From NCBI GenBank assembly GCA_964003245.1, contig CAXFIU010000019.1, forward strand, positions 1 to 24,340: a DNA stretch of 24,340 bases, given 5' to 3'. Of the stretch, positions 1 to 8,166 are shown in pieces (position 1 is the stretch's first letter; each line of letters starts with the position of its first letter). Below the pieces are notes generated by a model. That model worked only from the letters and a program-made list of their open reading frames with translations, did no database searches and was not told the origin of the DNA. The position numbers and the translations under genes are program-made. The stretch is from MGIIb-O2 sp964003245. Its GTDB lineage: Archaea; Thermoplasmatota; Poseidoniia; Poseidoniales; Thalassarchaeaceae.

Positions 1-126
1 GCTGTTACAGTAATGAGTGTATCGCCATTATTAGGTTAATCGTATACTTATGCTTTGGTTGATTTCTCTTGGAATCTGGTATCAGTTCGGCCCAAGATTT
101 ATCATTCCTAAATCTATGGTCAAGGT

Positions 127-678
127 ATGGCTTCCAGACGAAAACAACCCGTTCATAGACTACGAGTCAGGGAAGACCAAGAAGAATGGGGGGAGAAAAG
201 GGACAGTCTCATAGAATTATATTCCTTTTACAAATTTTTTTCAACATCAAAGACTGATAAGTTATTAGTTTCTACAGTATTGTTTATGCTCGCTTTATCT
301 TGGCTGTATAATGCTCTTGTTCTTGCTCAGATCGCAGGGATATCTGCCTTCGCATTATTTCTGAAATTTATGATCTTGACAATGATGGAAAATGCACGTG
401 AGGCTGACAGAAGGAACCCTAATTTCGACCATGACAGCGAAGTTTTTACAAGAAGTACATTATACATGGGCGTATTTTTAGTGTTATTTGGATTGCCATT
501 TACTGTGATAGGGATATCGTCTTTATCTTTACTAGGAGATTTGCCTCAAGGAAATGTTGATTTATTTGGCGTAATAGAAGTTTTTTGGCAGCCGTTTGGA
601 TATCTTTTGTTTGCTTTTGTTGGACTTGGCCTTCAATATATGGGCCTGTATAGTTGCTGGCGTTACTTTGTTCAATAA
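127..678 (+). CDS. Multi-pass membrane protein of unknown function (183 aa)
   Basis: I do not recognise a family. A charged, basic N-terminus of about 40 residues (Arg/Lys/Glu-rich) precedes hydrophobic stretches at roughly residues 45-63, 68-86, 111-135 and 153-178, which gives three or four membrane segments. A charged loop at about residues 88-108 (ENAREADRRNPNFDHD) probably lies on the cytoplasmic side. The ATG at 127 has only a weak AAGGT before it. A nearby ATG at 116 is out of frame. A TATA-like stretch lies near positions 43-52, too far upstream for a leaderless start. The gene stands alone on its strand and converges on the alpha/beta hydrolase gene, with a hairpin between the two stops. 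The real-gene call rests on length, membrane-protein composition and the tight fit to the next gene. Function is open. Confidence 0.7.
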   Translation: MASRRKQPVHRLRVREDQEEWGEKRDSLIELYSFYKFFSTSKTDKLLVSTVLFMLALSWLYNALVLAQIAGISAFALFLKFMILTMMENAREADRRNPNFDHDSEVFTRSTLYMGVFLVLFGLPFTVIGISSLSLLGDLPQGNVDLFGVIEVFWQPFGYLLFAFVGLGLQYMGLYSCWRYFVQ

Positions 679-681
679 ATT

Positions 682-714
682 GTGAGGATTCGGGAGCAGC
701 CGAATTTAGCTCAC
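682..714. terminator. Imperfect hairpin between two convergent stops
   Basis: A stem ATTCGG (688-693) pairs perfectly with CCGAAT (700-705) around the loop GAGCAG. An outer stem GTGAG (682-686) pairs with CTCAC (710-714) across a small asymmetric bulge. The structure fills almost exactly the 37-base gap between the TAA of the upstream membrane protein and the TAG of the hydrolase on the other strand. A bidirectional terminator is the natural reading, but there is no strong U-tract. Archaeal termination usually depends on U-tracts, so the role is inferred. Confidence 0.45.
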
Positions 715-715
715 T

Positions 716-1756
716 CTAGTTCAGAGCATTAGAAAAGAAATCTGCTAACTTTGTTTGGTATTCTTCAGAATTGCCCCATATAGCATCAACATGTCCTCTA
801 TCTTCAACATACCATGTAGTAACGTTGCCGTCATTGTCTAACATTCTCTGCTCAAATCTTTCCGAATGCATCACAGAAACTCTCGGATCGTCCTTCGCGT
901 GTGTTAGGAAGATAGGTCTATCTCCCGAATTCTCCGCTGCATCCATTGGATTTTTGCCGTCTAAATCAACGCCTGCGAGCCATCCTCCAACAGTAATGCC
1001 GGGTCCAGCAAAGAAAGTCGGGAATCCCAACCTTCCAAGCTCGTTCTTTACCACAAGAGGGAAGTCTAGAACTGCGCTATCTAACCACAATGCTCCTATT
1101 CCGTCCTCTTTCGAGAATGCTATTGCTGCACCTCCTCCTGCTGATATGGCGGTCATGCCAACCTCTCCTGGTTGGTATCCCTTCTCTGAAATCAGCCAGT
1201 CATATGCTCCTAAAACGTCCTTATATTCTATCTGGCCCACTGCTATGTAGTCTCCCACTACTTCGCTTTCACCATAGTTCCTCAAGTCGAAAGATAGTGA
1301 GTTTATTCCTCCTTCGGCCAGATATCCTTGCATTAACAGCATTTCTGGTTTACATTTTCCATTCATGGGCATCCCGTGTGTTTGGATAACCACAGGCGCG
1401 GCCGGATCCACTTCCACATACCATCCACTGAGAGAGATTCCTGGATCTCCTCTCGGTGAGAAAGATACAATTTCAAAAGCATCCATCTGATATGGCGATG
1501 CATCGAAATCTCTTCTAATTTCAACACGTTCATCAGCATCAGGCCAAGGCTCGAAACTCTCCCAATCATCATCTACGGTCCAGTTCGAAGGAGTGTTATT
1601 TTCCCACATCCCACATCCTGGATTAATTGCAAGACTCTGTGCAACAACATATCCTATTCCTACATAACCGATTGAAAAAATAAATGTAGAAACCAAAAAT
1701 ACCGCTGTAATTTTTTTACTATTCGGAGAATCGTTCCACCATTTCTTCACTACCAT
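716..1756 (-). CDS. Membrane-anchored alpha/beta-hydrolase family protein
   Basis: A 346-residue serine-hydrolase-type protein. A hydrophobic segment at about residues 17-40 after a basic start (MVVKKWW) should act as a signal anchor and place the catalytic domain outside the cell. The fold is supported by QTHGMPMNG at 125-133 (oxyanion-hole region), the FDLRNYGES block at 156-164, a nucleophile elbow AISAGG with Ser205, a candidate acid at Asp289/Asp290 (KDDPRVS) and His322 in RGHVDAIW. The elbow reads A-x-S-x-G rather than G-x-S-x-G. The overall pattern resembles the peptidase S9 / BAAT-type hydrolases (COG1073-like), so esterase, lipase or peptidase activity is possible; the substrate cannot be told. 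It lies 42 bases downstream of trm5 on the same strand, with its own AT-rich TATA-like stretch at about 1783-1793, so it may be transcribed separately. The motif TTCCGA lies 8 bases before the ATG. Confidence 0.85.
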   Translation of the reverse strand: MVVKKWWNDSPNSKKITAVFLVSTFIFSIGYVGIGYVVAQSLAINPGCGMWENNTPSNWTVDDDWESFEPWPDADERVEIRRDFDASPYQMDAFEIVSFSPRGDPGISLSGWYVEVDPAAPVVIQTHGMPMNGKCKPEMLLMQGYLAEGGINSLSFDLRNYGESEVVGDYIAVGQIEYKDVLGAYDWLISEKGYQPGEVGMTAISAGGGAAIAFSKEDGIGALWLDSAVLDFPLVVKNELGRLGFPTFFAGPGITVGGWLAGVDLDGKNPMDAAENSGDRPIFLTHAKDDPRVSVMHSERFEQRMLDNDGNVTTWYVEDRGHVDAIWGNSEEYQTKLADFFSNALN

Positions 1757-1798
1757 GTAATTTTTCGGAAGTCGTCAATGCACATAATAATTTGGAAA

Positions 1799-2986
1799 TT
1801 AATTAAATTCCTTATCTATCCATGCTTCAAAAGAGCATAGTCGTAAAGTGCTACTATAATCTCTCTTGATTTTTAATTGAGGTTTTGGTTTCCCGGATAC
1901 AATTGGTGGAAGAATTTGATTTATTTGCTCATTGGCGTATTTTATATCTGATTCAGCTACTATTACTCTTCCGCGTATCAATGAGATGTTTTTTCGATTA
2001 AGTAAAGGAATTATTTTTGGAAGAAATTCAATTGTTCGATGCGGTAAATTAACTAATACTAAATCCCACTTGCCTGAATACTTAGAATTACCAGATAGTT
2101 TTGTCGCATCTGCCTGACCAACTATTCTGTCATCGTAATATTGTTCGATAGGTGTGGATTCGGTAGGATACTCTCTCTTGTCCCATCTTTGAAGATTTTC
2201 GAATAACAACTCGACCGCCGCGGCATTCAAATCAGATGCCAGAATTCTTTCAACCAAATCTTCTTCGGCGATTAAAGTAGATAGGGCTGGCCCTACTCCA
2301 CAAAAGGGATCACAAACAGCCAAAGGACGATTGAGGTCTTTACGCAATTCTTTTGCGAATCGAAGTGTTTCAAGTCTCTCTGTTTGAAGTTTAGTTGAAT
2401 AATACGCTACTTGGGGGTCGCAAGAAATATATCTGCCCGATTCTTTTACTGAAACTTTTGTGTTGGTTAATTCGGAAGGAATATTTTCAAAATATAATTC
2501 TGTATCTTTACGCGCTCCTATCGGTTTTAGATCTCTAATTCTTAATTCTCCCAACACCCCTCCATCGGATAGCACCAATCTAATAAATGGGTGAGAGAGA
2601 AGTTTAGCTTGGGCGATTTTAGAGGCGTATTTTTCAATACTATCATCTATTCTAACTATCATCATATCGCCAAAAAATTCATGGGATGAGGGCCACGCTT
2701 CTTTATGTTCAATTAACGTTGCTTTCCCTACTAAATTTTCTAGATGGTTCCACCAATCTGTATCTATGGCCTCATTTGGTTTTCCTTCTGAAAAAACTAT
2801 CTCGAAATCACATAGAGGTTCAGGTAAATTTACATCAGCAGAAACAGATAGAGGAATTAGCCGGTTGTTTCCATCTTCTGAAGAGAAAATTCTATGCTCC
2901 TTAGATAACCAATCATACTTTGTAATCTCAGTTAAAACAGCCTGTACTTTCCTATTTGGCACTAGTAAATGTCGCATCACGTTCAT
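1799..2986 (-). CDS. trm5: tRNA (guanine37-N1)-methyltransferase, Trm5 family
   Basis: A SAM-dependent enzyme expected to methylate N1 of G37 in tRNA, limiting frameshifting and feeding wyosine synthesis in archaea. Numbering from the longest possible start (3052), the protein shows HEFFGDMMIVRID (about 124-136, the GD.x.LRI block that opens the Trm5 catalytic module), the SAM motif CDPFCGVGP (247-255), SDLNAAAVELLFENL (motif II), VNLPHRTIEFL (334-344) and a C-terminal RDYSSTLRL. The NLP signature favours Trm5 over the related wyosine enzyme Taw2. The start is uncertain: in-frame ATGs lie at 3052, 3016, 2986 and 2977. The family-like N-terminus begins at about the MRHLLVPN stretch, so I chose 2986, which avoids overlap with the divergent dphB start. 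A TATA-like stretch at about 3076-3088 would instead fit a leaderless start at 3052. Confidence 0.88.
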   Translation of the reverse strand: MNVMRHLLVPNRKVQAVLTEITKYDWLSKEHRIFSSEDGNNRLIPLSVSADVNLPEPLCDFEIVFSEGKPNEAIDTDWWNHLENLVGKATLIEHKEAWPSSHEFFGDMMIVRIDDSIEKYASKIAQAKLLSHPFIRLVLSDGGVLGELRIRDLKPIGARKDTELYFENIPSELTNTKVSVKESGRYISCDPQVAYYSTKLQTERLETLRFAKELRKDLNRPLAVCDPFCGVGPALSTLIAEEDLVERILASDLNAAAVELLFENLQRWDKREYPTESTPIEQYYDDRIVGQADATKLSGNSKYSGKWDLVLVNLPHRTIEFLPKIIPLLNRKNISLIRGRVIVAESDIKYANEQINQILPPIVSGKPKPQLKIKRDYSSTLRLCSFEAWIDKEFN

Positions 2987-3014
2987 GATGTGCAGACGGT
3001 TAGCCCCCTTCACC

Positions 3015-3827
3015 ATGACGGAGGAGAGGTTGTCGGCTGGCTTGTGGCTCATTGGCTTAGGACCTGGTAATTTAGATTACATGAGTAAGGCAGCAATCGA
3101 CGTAGGGAAAGCATGTTCTCATAGATTTTTAGAAGGATATACTGCTATTTTACCGTCTGATCAAGAAGTACGATTAGAGAGTTTTATAGGAAATTGGGAG
3201 AGGATAATGAGGCCTCAGGTTGAAGATCCTAAAGAATTGTTGAAATTGGCCAAAGAAGTACCTGTTGCGTTACTAATTGTTGGAGACCCCATGCAAGCTA
3301 CCACTCATATTGATTTAGAAGCAAGGTGTGATGAATTGGGCATAAATTTCAATGTCATACCAGGAATTACTGCTACAGCACTTGCGGTATCATTATCAGG
3401 ATTGCAATCCTATAGATTTGGGAGGCAGGTTACTATTCCTTATTCCTATGGGAATTATTTGCCTTCGTCGCCTTTAGAGATGATTTACAGAAACTATGAA
3501 AATAATCTACATACTCTTGTTTTATTAGATTTAGATCCTACTGGGATGGGAGTTGAAAAACCGACTCCAATGAGTCCTATAGACGCATTCCGAATATTGC
3601 AAAAGATGGAAGAAAAGATGGAAGATGAGGGAAATAATTTATCTCCACAAGTAAAAGCCTTAGATGGAGTTCTACTAACAGATATATCCTTGGATTCTCA
3701 AAAAATAATTGCCGGTAATCTCTCTGAAATAACAGAGTGCAATGATGGTTGGATTCATTGTTTGATTATACCATCTAAAATGAATCAGAATGAAATTGAC
3801 GCCTTTGAACGTAGGAAAATTGTTTGA
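3015..3827 (+). CDS. dphB: Diphthine synthase (DphB/Dph5)
   Basis: A SAM-dependent methyltransferase of diphthamide biosynthesis: it methylates the 3-amino-3-carboxypropyl group on the modified histidine of elongation factor 2. The 270-residue protein begins with LWLIGLGPGNLDYMS (10-24). This is the glycine-rich opening of the tetrapyrrole-methylase fold, in its Dph5 form. It continues with VGDPMQATTHIDL (89-101), the VIPGITATA block (114-122), IPYSYGNYLPSSP (141-153) and LVLLDLD (168-174). Length matches the family (about 260-270). I chose the ATG at 3015 because the conserved fold starts ten residues later; the open frame extends upstream to 2766 but that part is antisense to trm5 and does not look family-like. 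The CATG at 3014-3017 holds this ATG and, on the other strand, one candidate start of trm5. The unknown gene at 3880 follows on the same strand after 52 bases. Confidence 0.95.
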   Translation: MTEERLSAGLWLIGLGPGNLDYMSKAAIDVGKACSHRFLEGYTAILPSDQEVRLESFIGNWERIMRPQVEDPKELLKLAKEVPVALLIVGDPMQATTHIDLEARCDELGINFNVIPGITATALAVSLSGLQSYRFGRQVTIPYSYGNYLPSSPLEMIYRNYENNLHTLVLLDLDPTGMGVEKPTPMSPIDAFRILQKMEEKMEDEGNNLSPQVKALDGVLLTDISLDSQKIIAGNLSEITECNDGWIHCLIIPSKMNQNEIDAFERRKIV

Positions 3828-3879
3828 CCATCTAATCGACGAACTCAAGGGGGGTCGATGTTTCCGTTAATTGTATAAC

Positions 3880-5580
3880 ATGGCTCGCCCACCCGCAGAA
3901 GTTAGATTTCCCGGCGATAAAAATCGTAGGAAGAAGGTCAAAGTGCGCGGCATAAAACAGGCGTCTAAACAAATACAACAAAGATTGGAAAAAGACCTAG
4001 ATGCACTTTTAGAAGATCCAAAAATATTCTTACCAGAAATTAACGCGGAATTAGGTAGACCTAGAAGAGATATGATGGCTGCAAGCTTGAAAGAAATTGA
4101 ATATGTTTCGAAGAAACGCCATGATAGGAAATGGTTGGCTAGAAGAATGGTGAAGAGGCGAGGTTGTATGGTTTCTCGAGCATTAGCTGGGAGTTTATTA
4201 GCTGCTCTCGATGGGGATCATTCAACAGTAGCTGTGTTCAATAATCCAATATATGGTACTTCGAGTTTTATTAGAAGAGGTAATGGAAAACAAGCGCACC
4301 AAGCAGCAATTCAAAATTATAAAAATCATAAATTAAGGATGTTAGTTTGGGATGAGCATGCAAAATCTGGGCACTGGTTTTTCTCTTGGAAAGAGGGTTT
4401 TGAGTATACAGGGATGAGCCCTAAATCTCCCGAAGATTGGATTGATGCGGCTCTAGAATTCTCTTCTATTAAATTCAATGGAGATAGGGTAAGGTGGAGT
4501 AAGGGATTAGACGAAGAGACCGTTAAGAACAATACATTTTCAGATGCTGGGTGGTTAAAAATTACATTCCAAAATGGTGTTGTAGCAGGTTTATCTCAAA
4601 GTTCTCTTGCTAAAACAGAAGAGGGTTTCGTTCCGTCAATAGCACTAACGATGCTGCCTCCAAAAATTTCTGAAATCGTTGATGCCGAGTGGATGTGGAG
4701 GCCTATAGGTTGGCCAGAAGACCGGGCTTTACCTCCTGAAGGATTAGAAAAATTAAATGAAATATTACTTGCTTGGATGTCGATGGCTTTAGAAGATTCT
4801 TCGTTGGGAAGAGAGTGTCGTAAAAGTATCTTGAACTCGATTGATGACGGCTATGTTAGTGGGAATAATTGGTTCGATAATGATTCGAAGGAAGATTTCT
4901 TAGATTTTTTATCGGGAAGCGATGATGAAAAGGAGGCTATTGCCGCCGTATTAGAGAATATAGAAACAGGAATACATGTAAGGCAAGATGGTTTTACTTT
5001 TGAATTGGAAGAAAAGGTCGTAAGATTTGAAGAAAATGCTTGCCATCCTCTACTAGTTTCTTTATGGAAAGATCATGGACTCACCATTCTAGATGAAATG
5101 TTCGAATTAAGTGGGGAAGAAGCGGAAGAAATTTACAATAAACAATTACAAAGAAAGCAAGGATTTGGTGCGTTTTTGAGAGAATTAAAGAATAATCTTT
5201 CGACGGCGAAAAAGTTAGATTCTTTACCTTGGAGTGATGTTTCATTGCCTAAGCCACTTAGTTTCGCTGATAAGTTAATCAGAAAAGCTGGCGATGATGG
5301 TGTTGCTTCTACTGTATCTTTAGCTAGAAAAGGAAAAGATCTGGATGCTGCAATGGGATGGGCTTGGCTTGTCGTGCATGACAGAACTGAATCTGATGCT
5401 TGGAGATTTGATTCGGCTTCAAGAGATAAGGGTAGCGACTGGGTTCCTGCATTGCGCATGCTATGGGACTCTGCAACAAGAATTCTGAATGGAAATAGTG
5501 TCGAAGCGAAAGAAGAGTATGTCCTAGCAATGGAAAAATTAGCCGAAATATCTGGCGCGGGAAAGTTAACTCGGCCATGA
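3880..5580 (+). CDS. Uncharacterised 566-residue soluble protein
   Basis: I do not recognise a family. The first about 120 residues are strongly basic (clusters such as KNRRKKVKVRG, KKRHDRKWLARRMVKRR), the middle and C-terminal parts are acidic and Trp-rich (SGHWFFSWKEGF, DAEWMWRPIGWPED, WLVVHDRTESDAWRFD), and no signal peptide or membrane segment is visible. This suggests a cytoplasmic protein whose N-terminus may touch nucleic acid or ribosomes; that is inference from charge only. The start is set at the ATG at 3880 (MARPPAEVRFPG); an in-frame TTG at 3871 would add three residues. The leader contains GGGGGG about 25 bases upstream and a six-codon open frame (MFPLIV, 3858-3878) that stops one base before the ATG, probably by chance. 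It may share a transcript with dphB. It converges on the LysE gene with a gap of four bases. Codon use looks like its neighbours. Confidence 0.8.
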   Translation: MARPPAEVRFPGDKNRRKKVKVRGIKQASKQIQQRLEKDLDALLEDPKIFLPEINAELGRPRRDMMAASLKEIEYVSKKRHDRKWLARRMVKRRGCMVSRALAGSLLAALDGDHSTVAVFNNPIYGTSSFIRRGNGKQAHQAAIQNYKNHKLRMLVWDEHAKSGHWFFSWKEGFEYTGMSPKSPEDWIDAALEFSSIKFNGDRVRWSKGLDEETVKNNTFSDAGWLKITFQNGVVAGLSQSSLAKTEEGFVPSIALTMLPPKISEIVDAEWMWRPIGWPEDRALPPEGLEKLNEILLAWMSMALEDSSLGRECRKSILNSIDDGYVSGNNWFDNDSKEDFLDFLSGSDDEKEAIAAVLENIETGIHVRQDGFTFELEEKVVRFEENACHPLLVSLWKDHGLTILDEMFELSGEEAEEIYNKQLQRKQGFGAFLRELKNNLSTAKKLDSLPWSDVSLPKPLSFADKLIRKAGDDGVASTVSLARKGKDLDAAMGWAWLVVHDRTESDAWRFDSASRDKGSDWVPALRMLWDSATRILNGNSVEAKEEYVLAMEKLAEISGAGKLTRP

Positions 5581-5584
5581 TTTG

Positions 5585-6178
5585 TTAAATTACAATCCAA
5601 ATTGCAACTGCAATTAGTGACATCCCCATTCCTCTGTTCATTGTTGTAGCAGATTTGGTGGTTGTGAATAATTTTCTAAGTTGAGTCCCAAAACCGGCCC
5701 ATGTCATGACAGCGGGTAAACCAAATACAAGATTTAGACCAACGAGCAGAATTTTTGCTCCAAAACCCGGGCCGAATAAGAGTCCGAATTGAGTCATTAA
5801 TACTAGAAAATGAATCCATGCTTTACCGTTGACTACTTGCAGAATGATGCCGGTAATTGGCCCCAATTTTGTACTTCTTTGTTCGTCATCAGCCATCGGC
5901 GAAGATTTGAAAATTTGATATCCTAAATATGCAATATAAATGGCTCCTAGATAAGTCAATACATCAAAAAATGACTGGTTTTTCTCAATGAATATTGTTG
6001 CCCCGCCTACAAATATTCCTAATGCAGACCAACCGATGGCCATTCCCGAAATTAGTGGCAATGTTTTTTTGAAGCCGTGTTGTGAACCGTGTGCTGCACA
6101 AAGGACATTGTTTGGCCCCGGTGAAAAACACATTGCAATTGTGAAAATCAGGAATTGCCCTAAAAGTTCGGATTCCAT
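5585..6178 (-). CDS. LysE/RhtB-family amino-acid exporter
   Basis: A 197-residue inner-membrane transporter of the LysE superfamily (RhtB branch), expected to export amino acids or related small molecules. The N-terminal membrane segment carries the family motif SPGPNN (19-24), followed by the glycine-rich region GFKKTLPLISGMAIG and further hydrophobic segments, about six in total. The loop with SSPMADDEQRSTKLGP lies mid-protein and VVNGKAWIHF matches the family's second conserved block. I chose the ATG at 6178; a GTG at 6187 in the same frame overlaps the TAG of the upstream PLP-enzyme gene and would add three residues. Either start makes it the last gene of the cutA-yczE-PLP enzyme-lysE run, probably translationally coupled to the PLP enzyme. 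Substrate is not readable from sequence; the neighbour suggests homoserine, methionine, cysteine or their catabolites. Confidence 0.88.
   Translation of the reverse strand: MESELLGQFLIFTIAMCFSPGPNNVLCAAHGSQHGFKKTLPLISGMAIGWSALGIFVGGATIFIEKNQSFFDVLTYLGAIYIAYLGYQIFKSSPMADDEQRSTKLGPITGIILQVVNGKAWIHFLVLMTQFGLLFGPGFGAKILLVGLNLVFGLPAVMTWAGFGTQLRKLFTTTKSATTMNRGMGMSLIAVAIWIVI
5600..5615. terminator. Inverted repeat just inside the 3' end of the LysE gene
   Basis: AATTGC (5600-5605) pairs with GCAATT (5610-5615) around an AACT loop. It lies about 20 bases past the TGA of the unknown 566-residue gene and within the last codons of the convergent LysE gene. It could help end transcripts of the plus-strand gene, but the stem is AT-rich and lies in coding sequence, so it may be chance. 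Confidence 0.22.
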
Positions 6179-6186
6179 ACTAACCA

Positions 6187-7389
6187 CTATGCTCTAGTGG
6201 CAAGTAGTTCAGCGGAAGCAGCTAATCCCTGTTCGATATCTTTCCAGATGTCTTCGACGTCTTCAATCCCAACACTCATTCTCACAAATCCGGGAACTAC
6301 TCCTGCTTCAAATCTAACATCTTCGGGCACGAACATGTGGCTAGAATTAAATGGGCATTCAACAAGGCTTTCCACGCCTCCTAAACTAGTTGCCTCGAAA
6401 ATCAACTCTAAAGATTTCATAAACTTCAGAGCGGCGTCATCTCCTCCTTTGATTACGAATGCCAACATTCCACTGCCTCTAGACATCGTTTTATTGGCGA
6501 TCTCAAAATCCGGGTGGCTTGGTAGTGATGTATGGATTACTTTTTCGATCATATCGTGATTTTCCAATCTCTTTGCTATCTCGGAAGAATTAGATGCATG
6601 GATAGGCATTCTAGCATGTAAAGTCCTCATCCCTCTTTCCAGCAGATAACACATGTGAGGGTCTGCTGCTCCTCCGAGGTATATCTTGTTATGGAATATT
6701 TCTGCAACAAGTTGTTTCTTACCTGCTACAAATCCTGCAGTTAAATCTGAATGTCCGCCAAGATATTTTGTCCCCGAATGAAGAACTATGTCGAATCCCA
6801 TTTCAATTGGATTGCAAGACCATGGAGATACGAATGTGTTATCAACAACAGAGATTAATCCGTTCTCTTTGGCTATGTTCGCCATTGCAGAGAGGTCGCA
6901 AACCTTGAGAGTTGGATTGGTCATTGTCTCCACATAGAGAACTTTTGTGTTCTCCTGAATTGCCTGCTCGTAACTTGAAGGGTCTCTTATATCTGCCATA
7001 GTGACTTCGATTCCCATTCTTGGCAATATGTCTGTAAGTAGCGCATAGGTGCCTCCATAACAGTCCGGAGTTGCTACAATATGATCTCCTTTGGATAATA
7101 ACGTTAGTAGAGTTGTTGAAATCGCTGCCATGCCACTAGAAAATACCTCTGCATCTTCAGCCCCTTCTAATGCTGCAAGTTTTGCTGACACAACTTCTGA
7201 GTTAATGCTGGAAATTCTTGAATATACTACACTGTGATGCAGTCCTTCTGCCCATCCCTTGTATTTTTCATCAGTAAGCCTGTAAGTTGACGATAAAAAG
7301 ATTGGAGTCGATGCCGCTCCCTCAATTTCCACCATGCCAGAATGTATGGCCTTTGTCGCGAACTGTTTGTCGGTATTGTTGTCCACCAT
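6187..7389 (-). CDS. PLP-dependent Cys/Met-metabolism enzyme (cystathionine gamma-synthase/lyase family)
   Basis: A 400-residue, fold-type I PLP enzyme of the trans-sulfuration family. Visible family residues include Tyr56/Arg58 (VVYSRISS, phosphate contacts from the neighbouring subunit), SSGMAA (84-89), Tyr111 in DCYGGTY (stacks on the cofactor), ETMTNPTLKV (154-163), Asp183 in VVDNTF (binds the pyridine nitrogen) and the Schiff-base Lys208 in SGTKYLGGHSD. Length is typical (380-420). Cystathionine gamma-synthase, gamma-lyase, cystathionine beta-lyase and methionine gamma-lyase cannot be separated safely by eye, so no symbol is given. I took the ATG at 7389 (MVDNNTDKQFATKAIHSG) because it fits the family's N-terminus; an upstream start at 7443 adds 18 unlikely residues. 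A GAGGT lies two bases before the ATG and TTCCGA just beyond it. The LysE exporter follows, overlapping or nearly so. Confidence 0.92.
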   Translation of the reverse strand: MVDNNTDKQFATKAIHSGMVEIEGAASTPIFLSSTYRLTDEKYKGWAEGLHHSVVYSRISSINSEVVSAKLAALEGAEDAEVFSSGMAAISTTLLTLLSKGDHIVATPDCYGGTYALLTDILPRMGIEVTMADIRDPSSYEQAIQENTKVLYVETMTNPTLKVCDLSAMANIAKENGLISVVDNTFVSPWSCNPIEMGFDIVLHSGTKYLGGHSDLTAGFVAGKKQLVAEIFHNKIYLGGAADPHMCYLLERGMRTLHARMPIHASNSSEIAKRLENHDMIEKVIHTSLPSHPDFEIANKTMSRGSGMLAFVIKGGDDAALKFMKSLELIFEATSLGGVESLVECPFNSSHMFVPEDVRFEAGVVPGFVRMSVGIEDVEDIWKDIEQGLAASAELLATRA

Positions 7390-7482
7390 ATACCTCGGAA
7401 TATGTATTAGCAGATAAGGACATTGAAATATCTCAATGCTCAATATGGCAAAATATTCCCAAGATTGGTTGTGTTAACATGT

Positions 7483-8163
7483 TTAAAATTCGCTTCGAGA
7501 ATTGCCCCATATCCTATCCGTTAATTGCAAGAATAAAGCTACTACTGGCCCTATCAAAATTGCAAAAATAATTGTGCCGATGCCAAATACTCCTCCAAGT
7601 TTCCAACCGATTAATAGTGCTATTATCTCGATTGTTGTTCTGACTCTACCAATTGGAATATTAGTAATTCTTTGTAGTCCGGTCATCCATCCATCACGTG
7701 GCCCAGGCCCTAGGTTTGCAGTCAAATAAAAACCGCTGCCTATGCCGACTAATATTGTTCCGAATAATACTTGAATTAACTGATAAATTTGTTCTTCGGG
7801 GTGTGGGAGATATGGTTCCATAACATCAATTGCTGCAGCAATTAATATTGCATTCAGAATGGTTCCTATCCCTGGCTTTTCTCTTAAGGGAATCCACAAA
7901 AAAAGGACTACTACGCTAATAAAAAATGTTGCTTGACCTATTGTCCAATTGAATTGAATCCCAATTCCTTGCGCTAAAACTGTCCAAGGGGCTACGCCAA
8001 GTCCTGCTGCAATTATTACTGCATCTCCTGTTCCAAATATCCACAAGCCGATTATTAGTATTACTAAAGTATTAAATTTAGGTTTAGTAGACATCGGGTC
8101 AGGAGAACTCCAAGTAGTTGTGGGCACCTTTTTTGCCAATTTGAAAAATTTAGATTCGGACAA
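7483..8163 (-). CDS. YczE/YitT-like integral membrane protein
   Basis: A membrane protein of about 200-226 residues with five or six hydrophobic segments. It resembles the YczE/YyaS/YitT group (COG2364-like): GLGVAPWTVLAQGI after the first segment, then ANLGPGPRDGWMTGLQR and IGRVRTTIEI in the second half, form the characteristic internally repeated pattern. The biochemical role of the family is not established. Two starts are possible. A TTG at 8163 lies three bases after the cutA stop and is preceded by GGTGAG at a spacing of six bases, which would couple it to cutA. An ATG at 8094 gives a 203-residue protein that begins near the first membrane segment. I give the longer form because of the ribosome-site spacing, with low certainty. 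It is followed after 93 bases by the PLP enzyme. Confidence 0.82.
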   Translation of the reverse strand: MSESKFFKLAKKVPTTTWSSPDPMSTKPKFNTLVILIIGLWIFGTGDAVIIAAGLGVAPWTVLAQGIGIQFNWTIGQATFFISVVVLFLWIPLREKPGIGTILNAILIAAAIDVMEPYLPHPEEQIYQLIQVLFGTILVGIGSGFYLTANLGPGPRDGWMTGLQRITNIPIGRVRTTIEIIALLIGWKLGGVFGIGTIIFAILIGPVVALFLQLTDRIWGNSRSEF

Positions 8164-8166
8164 AAA

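Noticed and set aside
1..39. Open frame of 12 codons ending in TAA at 37-39, possibly the end of an upstream plus-strand gene
   Set aside because: Too short to judge; nothing in it is recognisable and the other frames stop nearby as well.
771..1389. Plus-strand open frames inside the hydrolase gene
   Set aside because: They are antisense to a gene with clear family motifs and have low-complexity Ser/Pro/Leu composition typical of shadow frames.
2766..3014. Upstream in-frame extension of dphB
   Set aside because: It is antisense to trm5 coding sequence and lies before the point where the family's conserved N-terminus begins.
3858..3878. Six-codon leader-like frame (MFPLIV) after a GGGGGGTCG run, stopping one base before the ATG of the unknown gene
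   Set aside because: No attenuator structure or run of regulatory codons; frames of this length are common by chance.
5133..5600. Minus-strand open frames opposite the end of the 566-residue gene
   Set aside because: The plus-strand frame is much longer, with normal composition; the antisense frames resemble no family.
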